Assembly: GCA_015501075.1 (NCBI GenBank)
Contig: JADNYJ010000124.1
Location: 58,610-122,609, forward strand
Reading direction: 5' to 3'
Length of the DNA: 64,000 nucleotides
Origin: Gymnopilus junonius
Taxonomy: Eukaryota > Basidiomycota > Agaricomycetes > Agaricales > Galerinaceae
The notes under the pieces are model-generated. The model worked only from the letters and a program-made list of their open reading frames with translations. It was not told where the DNA came from and made no database searches. Numbering within the stretch: the first letter of the stretch is position 1; each line of letters opens with the position of its first letter. Shown here one piece after another: positions 56,600 to 64,000 of this stretch. The position numbers and the translations under genes are program-made.

Positions 56600-57165
56600 T
56601 TGTCCGCCTTCAGCCAACTCGCACCTCCCGCTTGGATTCGTGTGGATTTCTCCGACGAATCCAAGCAAAATCATATCGACCGTCGCCTTGGGTTCATCTA
56701 CAGCCGCCCGTGACGCTGAATTCACCTGGATTGCTCGCCTTCAATCAAAGTCGCGTCTCCCACCACTTAGATTCGTGTGGATTGCTCCGACGAATCTAAG
56801 CAATGCCATTTCCCGTGTTTTTTGTTTCAAGCAGGATCGAATTCGCGTTTTGGCCTTTCGGGTGAACAAATTCTACTCGCCTTCAACAAAGTCGCGCCTC
56901 CTGCTTGGATTCGTGTGGATTGCTCCGACGAATTTGAGCAACGCTGTTTTCCTGATTTCTTCATCTCATTGAATTCACCTGGATTTCTCCGTTGAATTCG
57001 CATTCTGAAAATTCTTTGGCCTTTGGATCGCGCCTACTGCTTGGATTCGTGTGGATTGCTCCGACGAATCTGAGCAACGCCGTTTTCCTGATTTCTTCAT
57101 CTCATTGAATTCACCTGGATTTCTCCTTTGAATTCGTATTCTGAAAATTCTGTGGCCTTTGGATT
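56600..57165 (+). repeat. ~136-bp satellite, four diverged copies
   Basis: Copies begin at about 56631, 56766, 56904 and 57040 (spacing 135-138) with CTTGGATTCGTGTGG and end with TTGAATTCACCTGG-type words. Each contains ATTCGTGTGGATTGCTCCGACGAAT, whose ends (GATTCG/CGAATC) are inverted. The array lies between the HSP70 pseudogene and the decayed gene at 57.3 kb. Confidence 0.8.
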
Positions 57166-57325
57166 ATCTGGTTCATGGAGTATCGTTATTCTGTCTGCTT
57201 GATCCCTATGACTCCTTCGTAAGTAATTTGAATAACTGTCACTATGTTGTTGAGTCTAATCGAAAGTTTCTAGATATTTTTTATTGCGCCCTTGCCCTCC
57301 CAGCTATTACCATCGCAAGATTTGC

Positions 57326-59012
57326 CTACTTCCCGTGGTTTTCCGGCCAAATTTTCAGCCATTGGAATTCTTTGGCGAAAATTTGAATCATCTTTGCTGC
57401 TCGAGGTAGCTTCTTGAGCCAGTCCTTGTTGTATATTCCCTTGGGTAGTTCCTCAACTTCATCACGCCTTGACTCCCCCCTCCACGCATCCTCGCATGGG
57501 TTTTGAGCCCTTCTTTGAAAATATGTGTGCAGTAGCACGTTGCTTGTCAATAAGATCCATCTCTTCAGAGATTGTGCGTCTCCATGGCATGTTTTTGACA
57601 CGATAGATCACTGTTGCAGTGCGGTCATCAATCTCACTTTCATCAGAACTCATCCCATCTTCACCGAGAGTTTCAACCAAGTCAAGCAGCCACTCCAAAT
57701 AAAGCAATCTGCTTCATTCTGTTCTCTTTTTATCGAAACGATCCTGACAAGCGTCTCTTTTCTGCGATCAAACCGCTGCAACAAAGGGTCAATAACTATC
57801 ACCTTCATATTTCAAGAGAACGCACTGATCTTCTTCTTGTTGCTGCGCGTGCGACCTTCTCAGTCTTTCGCGGTCAACAATCATCCGTTCCTCTATTTCG
57901 CTCGCAGACTCTATTTCGCCATTCTCCTTCACTTTGGTTGAGCCTTTTTCCAAATGCCCTTCAGCCGTTCCAGTTGGGAAACCACCAGGTCCTGGATGTA
58001 GTCATCGGAGCGTTCAGGCAGTGACACAAATTTCTCATCTTCGTCTTGACCTGATATTCACGTACAGCATCCACCATGATGCGGATGACAGCTTTGTTCC
58101 ATTTGTTGACAATTTATGTCTTGCATCGATATGCAGGTCATCGGGATTTGGCCTTTCTCATCATCTGCAAGAAATTGTTTCAACTCTTCTTCATCTGCTG
58201 CCTGATGAGCAACAAACTCGTCCGCTCTATCATATTGGAATTTTCCTTGAATGTGTCACGAACTAGCTCCTATGGATAACCATTAGCAAACCACCATCCA
58301 GCGAAGTACCGAACTCAGCAGAAGAGCTGCCTTTCCACCTTTTTATCGGATTTCTTTCCTTCGCAAGAGTTTCATTACCTTTCTTCTTCCACGTTTCGTA
58401 CGTGGTCCAGAAGGGGATGAAGATTGCAGAAACTCCTTGAATGTGTGGGCAAACAATTTCTTCGCAGATTTCATTGTGAGGGGGCATCGTCTCGGCGGCG
58501 ATCAGTATCAGAGCTGTTATCAGAGGTGTCGTCTCCTTTTGCCTTGGTTTTTGAGGCATAACAGTCCTTTCTACCTCTTCATCCGATGCCACAGAGCTCA
58601 TGTCATCATTTTGGCTATTCTCTTGCTCTCCTCCATCTGAGGCCATGGAAATATCTCGTCTTGATCAGCTTTTCTTTTCCTTTGTTTCTGCAGATAACAG
58701 CTGGTTCCTCTTCTTCTGACTATCAGATATTTCATTGAGAATTAGGAATGTAAAATTCTTATGAAGAGTTCACCTCAGTTTCACTGCCTGATTCAATCCC
58801 TGCGGCCCTAAGGAATTCGCGTGGCTTATTAGCAGCATGGTGTTTAAGACGTGACCATTTTCCGTTATTTCTTGGAAGAGGTTGAACACTGCGTCGGAGA
58901 GCTGTCTTTGGATTTGGATTGGCATTCATTGGAGTAGAGGATCCTTTTTTCCGAGATGCTGGGTCAGATATATCCTCATCTTCATGCAGTTCCTCTTGTT
59001 GAGCAAAGGATC
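57326..59012 (-). pseudogene. decayed member of a multicopy basidiomycete family
   Basis: Read on the minus strand: ~59000-58760 encodes FAQQEELHEDEDISDPASRK and KWSRLKHHAANKPREFLRAAG, ending at a donor (GTGAAC). 58646-58270 follows (ASDGGEQENSQNDDMSSVASD and on), then short fragments (LLIRQQMKKSWNNFLQMMRK), then 57690-57462 with the family mark GEDGMSSDESEIDD and VKNMPWRRTISEEMDLID. The end, EELPKGIYNKDWLKKLPRAA (57326-57500), is in another frame. The change occurs in a run of G (~57470). Proteins with GMSSDES followed by a WRR segment are common multicopy genes in agaricomycetes in my memory; function unknown. Some breaks may be introns. Confidence 0.6.
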
Positions 59013-59213
59013 TGGCTGATGGTGAGTGTTATTGGGCTGTGAATTTGCAGGGTTTGACTTTGATTTTGAAGGCGTCTATTTTTATGTGGAACTGGGTTTC
59101 GAGTGTTCAGCTGACTTTGGGCAACAGGCCTAAGTTGGTTCGCCATGGTGGTACTGCGTTCTTCAGGCTGATGCCTGTCTTTGGAAGAAGATGGACCCTA
59201 TCATTGCAACAGT

Positions 59214-60922
59214 TAGGACCAACACGCAACAGATGAATATGATATCACATTTTTATATTCAGCCCTCTTCTGCCGCTGAATCTGGGCAGCATTTTGAGCT
59301 TCCTTTTCCGCCTGTAGCTCGAATAGTTAGCGCATGTCATACATGAGCTTCTGTTATCGTACCTGATGGCGTTCCGATTCTACATTTTTCACCCTTGCCC
59401 GTTCATCTGCTTCTTTCTGAAACTGTGCTGCCTGCACTCGGAGGGACTCGTTCACTTGCTTCCCCTTTTCCACCTGCAATTTCAAACTCCTCAATGGTCT
59501 TCTCTTGTTCTTCTGCCATATGCTGTAACTCTGCAACTCGTGCCTCAAGTTTATTTTTTCCCCCTTTTTCTTGCTCCAATTGCTCCTTGAGGCGCTTTTA
59601 CTTTGGTAAGTACATACCTAACACAAATGTTGGAAACCAACTCACAGATATCTTATTCTCATAATCATCTTCGATAGATTGGATCTGTTTCTGGATTTCC
59701 ACATCATGCTCTTCGGCGGCTTTGTTCATTTCCTGTGTTTATCATTATCAGGAAGTTCCGCATGCAGCAGGAAGAACTTACCTTCGTGATCTGTTTAATA
59801 TTATTGTTCAAGTCCTAGGCAAGTTGATCTTAATAATTGTTTGTGAACGGAACCTCTACTTACCTTCTCCTTAGCTTCCCACTCCTTTCGTTGGAGGCCT
59901 ATCTCCTCATTTCTACTCGCTATATGTTCCTTCAACTCTTTCACCCGATGCTTCAAATTTTCTGTCATCTCCGCAAATCTGTCTGCCTGCTCACGAAACT
60001 CCTGGTCTTTCACCTCCATAGTGAGCTGCATTGTTTCGAGATCCCTTTCACGGTTCCTCAACCCTTCTTCTAGCTGTTGCTTTTCAATTTGAAAGTTCTT
60101 CGCCTGCAAATCAAATTGCTCTTTCGTATATTCCTGCCACCCGTGTTGATGTTCTTGATAATTTTGTCGGATCTCCTTTTGTGCAGCTACTACCTGCCCG
60201 AGCACTCGACGATTAGACACCCAGCCATATAAGTTCGACATTTGTCTCTTATTTGCGCCAAATGCCAGCTTGCGTTTCCTAGGATGTTCTTCATTGATAT
60301 TGTCATCGTCTGCTGACCTCTTCCCTTCTATGGTGGATGATCCAGCTTGAGCTGATACATCCTGACCATCGCGAATTCTCTGAATCACTGGGGGACAGTT
60401 GCTCGGAGAAGGTGAAGCAGAAGGTTTTCTTTCAGAATTGGAATTGATATCGCTATCACCTTCATAGTCATGTTGCGTTTCTATGTGCATTCTTTCACCT
60501 TCACCCTCGGAAGTCATATCACTGTCACCTCCATACGGGACTTCCTGGTCCTGAAGATTGCCATATTGAGTTTCCACAGGCAGTGGAAGAATGCGAGCAT
60601 GGGGTGTCCTTATTACGTTGGTCTCAGAGTTATCAGACTCGGATTCCCATCTTGCATTTAGTATCTCCTGGTCAGGTATCTCCTGGTCAGAAGAGCTTGG
60701 AAGGAATAATGGAAGTCCTGAGGAGGTACTGGGATGTGGAGGTGTATGGGATGTTTCCTCACCAGCACTGAAATACTGCGACTGGGTGGGGGGGTTTAAA
60801 GATGTGTGCACGAACTCATCATCAGCTAATGACTGTGACTTGGCCTCATCTCCATCCACCTCTTCATCAATTGTAGTCTGGGAGATCTGTAAGTTGGGCA
60901 CATTGCCGTGGTCGTGGTCCAT
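59214..60922 (-). CDS. coiled-coil protein of unknown function
   Basis: Exon 1, 60922-59864 (353 codons), has an acidic, Ser-rich N-terminus and a short basic segment (EEHPRKRKLAFGANKRQ, possible nuclear signal, ~230). A long coiled coil follows (QQLEEGLRNRERDLETMQLT, AEMTENLKHRVKELKEHIAS). Exons 59814-59782 (11 codons) and 59732-59646 (29 codons) continue it, then ~59594-59350 (RLKEQLEQEKGGKNKLEARVAEL) and a last exon near 59297-59214 (LQAEKEAQNAAQIQRQKRAE). One extra base near 59480 (EFEIA then VEKGKQ) breaks the frame unless spliced. The family is unknown; likely a structural or regulatory coiled coil. Start at the ATG 60922. Confidence 0.65.
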
Positions 60923-61112
60923 TCCTCTGTACAATGCTGGTAAAAGTCAGGGCAGAAGGTGTGTACCCTGTGTTCGGGACGACTGCCATCGACCTTGCGG
61001 TCCTTGCCACTTTGCCTAAAAATGGCAAGCCACATGTCAGTATAAATACCGTTGACGGATGAAAGGGCTTTCTTTCATCGCCCACTTTTTCTTATCATCG
61101 CTGACTACCACC

Positions 61113-61704
61113 ATGCCAAATACCCGTGTTTTTGTTGATTTTACACCACAAGTGAGCAAATGTTATCCTCCTGGGGTAAATATTTCAAGCTCATGCCCTA
61201 TTTTAGGCCTTTGAAAGCAAAGTCAAGGCTCGGCTTTATTCTGGACACTCCTCAAAGCCACGGATGGTCTCTGTTATGACTAGACAACCAGATAAAGAAC
61301 AACGGGAAATGAGATACCCTTTTGCAGAAAATCTCATTAATTTTCACAAGCAGCCCTACGTTCACAACTGTGCTGTCACCATTGATGAAGGCCCCCATTC
61401 GTACACCTTTATGGTTTTTTTCAAACGACACCGTCACCTGCCACCTAATCAGTGCCTTCAAAAACTTACTCGATACCCAACTTTACGTTCTGATGTTGTG
61501 GTGATGAGTGTTGGGGTCAATGCAGCATATGTAAATATGAAAGGTCGAGAGGGTGCCCTTGCAGACTGGATGATGAAGCGGTAGTTTATACTCTGTCTTG
61601 ACTCTTCACCCTGATTTACTGATAATGATTGATACCACAGATTTGCAAAAAACAGTCGACTCAGGCACAAGCATGTCCCAAAGGCAATGTTTTACCAGAA
61701 ATAA
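61113..61704 (+). CDS. 158-aa protein of unknown function
   Basis: Exons 61113-61151, 61207-61580 and 61641-61704, joined by 55- and 60-bp GT-AG introns; 158 residues with an exact frame. It begins MPNTRVFVDFTPQAFESKVK and includes MRYPFAENLINFHKQPYVHN, SYTFMVFFKRHRHLPPNQCL and a basic end. There is no signal peptide or membrane segment, so it is intracellular. The even coding signal and standard introns indicate a real gene, divergent from the coiled-coil gene at 60.92 kb with only ~190 bp between their starts. No family is recognised. Confidence 0.75.
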
Positions 61705-61984
61705 TCTTCCATCTTTCTTGCTCGTCTTTCTTTCTTTGTAATTTTACTGTGACATGAAATAAATGTATTCTTAAATCAAAACTAAGCAAGTGAGATGAAT
61801 AGCAGGTCATAAAAGGTAGGTGAGCGGGCGATGACAATGGAAGGAGGACGATGAAAGATATCAATTGGGGCATTCACGTGTTTACTTGTGACCAATCCGA
61901 CTTTGACTTCAAGTTACCGAAATTTGTAAGTTTTATCTTTTCCTTCTATTGCAATGTGATAACTACATGCTTTTGATAGTCTCA
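61705..61984. other. spacer
   Basis: A short AT-rich region containing the 3' end of the 158-aa gene; nothing recognised. Confidence 0.4.
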
Positions 61985-62145
61985 AGTCACCTATGGTCTC
62001 GACTCTCTCCTCCCTTGTGCCGTTCATCGTCTCCGCACTGCTTGCAAGTGTGCCAAACATACCCTTTCTTCCACTGCCCAGACCTTCACTGAACTCAACT
62101 CTCTCTTCAAGGGTATCGAATTCTACACTTCCTCACCTGTCCTCA
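61985..62145 (+). pseudogene. second HSP70 relic
   Basis: VTYGLDSLL is followed by [20 protein letters not shown] and [19 protein letters not shown], matching the HSP70 peptide-binding-domain entry but lacking the ~70 residues normally present between AYGLD and the LRTACE segment. The 55 kb pseudogene has the same shortcut (AYGLNSLLSNPRAVRH). The two relics therefore descend from one already deleted copy. Confidence 0.7.
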
Positions 62146-62621
62146 TTTCGAAGAGCAGTGTGGGATTAGCTTTCTCTCTCAGCCATCTCATCACCAACAC
62201 TATTCCTCACCAAGCTGCTACTTAAAGCCTCCCAGCTGCCTTTTGGCCCGAGATTGATACTTCGAAAAGGGCTTCCAAGAAAAATGGGGCAGCGGAGTTG
62301 AGAGGGAAGCAAAAGGTGTTGGTGCTGCAGGAGGCCATGAAGGAGGTGCAGAACTCGACGAGGGGAAGCATACCAAAATCAAGTTGGAGGCTGATCATGT
62401 AAGGAAGTAGAGAGGATCTGGAAGAGGATCCAACCACCTATGGTAGAACCACTCAGGCTCATCAGGCGGTGGCTCGAATATGACGCAGTCCATCCCTTGG
62501 TCCATGCTCGACAGGCTAAATAGTATTAAAACGATGATATATTGGTAATACTACTATAATGAAACTACATCTATTCTATGCTACATAAGAGAGAGACATC
62601 CAAATGAAAGATACGACCAAT
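62146..62621. other. spacer, nothing recognised
   Basis: 3' flank of the HSP70 relic and of the minus-strand gene ending at 62622. Overlapping frames on both strands show no similarity. Confidence 0.4.
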
Positions 62622-63492
62622 TTACTCTGAAGTCTTGGTCTTATGTTTGCCAACCTTAGCTTTTCCCACCTTCACAAGTTTCTTGTCCTCCTGAAGACGT
62701 GCACGACCACAGGTGTATTTGAGTTCTAGACGGATAAAATCCATCACAGGCCAATGGTCAGCATAGTTGCGAAGGGCAGGGAATCTGTCAGAAGCCTAGA
62801 AGAATAAAGGGATCAGGGTGTGAAGCAAGAGGGATAGATAGTACAAATAGCCTACCAAGGCTCGAACATTGGCAAGCGAACTGAGGGACTGGGAAGAGAA
62901 ATTTTTGGAGGGTTCAAGATGCTCTTCGACGAGTTTCTTCATAAATTTCTATGTGATTGAGTTAGCAAGTATTCGATGGACATTAAGCAGACATTAAGTA
63001 GTAAGTAATTACCTTGATATGCTCATACTCCTTCTTTGGCCAACCTAGAGTCTGTTCCAGATTATATCCACCACGACCAGGTCGCCCAGCTTCACCTTCA
63101 GGTTTTGGGATCAAACCACTCTTGTTATTGCCCATGTCATCTTCATCTTCATCCTCTGACTCAACACTAGGGTCTGAGTCTGAAGACGACTCAGAATCAG
63201 GATCCATCATACTGACATCTTGATAGGCAGATGACTCGGAGGCAACTTTTTTGGAAGGTGACAGTGGCATATTTTGTTTGGGCGGAATTATCTGCCGAGA
63301 TGGTTTGGGGTATGGGCTAAACCGAACGTGGTTGACCTGTGGCCGCCGTATGAAACCATTGCCGAGTTCTTCCTGAGCTAAAAGCCGAGGAGAGGAATAA
63401 ACCTTTCCTATCTCAGTTTGCGCAAGGAGGTTCAGAAGAGCAGGTGGAGGAGAGCTTGGTTCAAAGAAAGGAGGAATATCTTGGAATGACAT
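62622..63492 (-). CDS. 248-aa protein of a basidiomycete family, unknown function
   Basis: Exons 63492-63013, 62948-62856 and 62795-62622; introns of 64 and 60 bp are phase 0 and the stop fits; 248 residues. A Pro/Ser-rich N-terminal half with an acidic Ser/Asp/Glu run (~100-118) leads to a conserved-looking C-terminal half: RPGRGGYNLEQTLGWPKKEYE, then KFMKKLVEEHLEPSKNFS, FPALRNYADHWPVMDFIRLE and a basic tail (KVGKAKVGKHKTKTSE). Similar C-terminal halves occur in multicopy agaricomycete proteins, as I recall. Likely nuclear or cytoplasmic; function unknown. Intact. Confidence 0.75.
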
Positions 63493-63754
63493 TGACGCAG
63501 GTTAGGCTCAGTGGCACACAGAATGAGAGGTGAGTGTGCAAATGAATGAAAGGGATGATTGAAGCAGAATTGCCTGTGAAAATAAGAGAGTGGTGATATG
63601 GACAACTGAGGTGGACCTGTGCTTGAAATAGGCAAATTCAAAGATGGGGGTTTGAATGAGAGATATCGATGAACGCGTGCTTGTTATATGGATGGGAAAT
63701 TGGGAATGCCACAAAGGTGCCATGAGGCACAAAGGTGGCAGTGCCCTCCTATAT

Positions 63755-64000
63755 ATGTCGAACATCCTGCGCATTGACAATCACAGCCACTCACCCACTC
63801 ATGCTCGCTGCCATTCACAAACTCTTCAACAAGCGTTATCGTTCCTCACTAATCTACGTGGTCATCCTGGTCCTGTAGTCAGCATTGCCATCTCTCCAAA
63901 TGGTAAATTCCTAGCAAGTGGAGGTAAGCCATTAATAATCAAAACCGGGTAATCAACTCACTTGATCATTACTTGAAGGTGCAGAAGGAATCAAAATCTG
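63755..64000 (+). CDS. WD40-repeat protein, N-terminal part only
   Basis: An exon to 63923 and a second exon from 63979 that runs off the window, joined by a 55-bp GT-AG intron. The protein reads NLRGHPGPVVSIAISPNGKFLASGG and then AEGIKIW, a WD40 blade with the GH and the D/N-G-K turn. The exact start is uncertain: ATG 63755 is in frame, while ATG 63800 opens a different short frame. WD40 proteins are scaffolds; nothing more can be said from this fragment. It is divergent from the 248-aa gene. Confidence 0.65.

Noticed and set aside
1..64000. tRNA, rRNA or small RNA genes.
   Set aside because: A visual search for the T-loop/B-box pattern GGTTCGAATCC found no hit with a matching acceptor stem; 46348-46370 has GGGTTCGAACG but no cloverleaf.

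Overview
The window comes from the nuclear genome of a filamentous basidiomycete, most likely an agaricomycete mushroom. Genes are split by many 49-75 bp GT-AG introns. Families seen are a fungal glutathione transferase, a GPI-anchored glycoprotein, several small secreted proteins, F-box/leucine-rich-repeat proteins, a DUF3602 protein and Agaricomycete-type multicopy proteins. The species cannot be named. Exon borders were read by eye from splice consensus and frame continuity.

Layout. 0-14 kb: a decayed F-box gene with a TATA-type promoter (2.06-4.2 kb), an intact two-exon glutathione transferase (4.6-5.4 kb, minus), low-complexity genes (6.7-9.2 kb), a three-exon trypsin-fold protein (10.15-12.2 kb) and an F-box relic (13.1-13.8 kb). 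14-20 kb: a tandemly duplicated ~2.03 kb unit carries a secreted cysteine-containing protein (SSP-A, SSP-B), followed by a frameshifted third copy (SSP-C). A fourth intact copy (SSP-D) lies at 32.6 kb on the other strand. 20.6-28.5 kb: a broken F-box gene, a small secreted protein, a six-exon GPI-anchored glycoprotein and a secreted protein built from repeated exons. 28.9-36.6 kb: three more relics of one F-box/LRR family, one internally deleted, one antisense and one with compensated frameshifts.

37.6-45.8 kb is a nested transposon island, all minus strand. It holds a LINE-like ORF1 remnant ending in a poly(A) of 25 and interrupted by an 887-bp non-autonomous hAT element. Beside it is a DIRS-type tyrosine-recombinase retrotransposon (Gag, reverse transcriptase, RNase H, recombinase). 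A 789-bp Tc1/mariner-type element with TA target duplication sits inside the recombinase gene, and ~336 bp is inserted in the reverse transcriptase. A further ~0.9 kb repeat occurs as an inverted pair at 33.3-34.2 and 48.8-49.7 kb.

46.7-64 kb: an intact DUF3602 gene (six STGRGG-type repeats), a complete 913-codon gene of an Agaricomycete multicopy family with three copies of a palindromic motif in its promoter, a mosaic HSP70 pseudogene containing a foreign Ser/Pro-rich piece, a ~136-bp satellite, three further genes of unknown function (coiled-coil, 158 aa, 248 aa), a decayed multicopy gene, a second HSP70 relic, and the start of a WD40 gene running off the right edge.

Overall this looks like a fast-evolving accessory region: a few intact single genes, a birth-and-death cluster of secreted proteins, many F-box relics and layered transposons. 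No prokaryote-like operon or CRISPR array is present. The points most worth following are the SSP cluster with its conserved promoter, the palindrome array before the 913-aa gene, the repeated-exon secreted gene, and the nested transposons.
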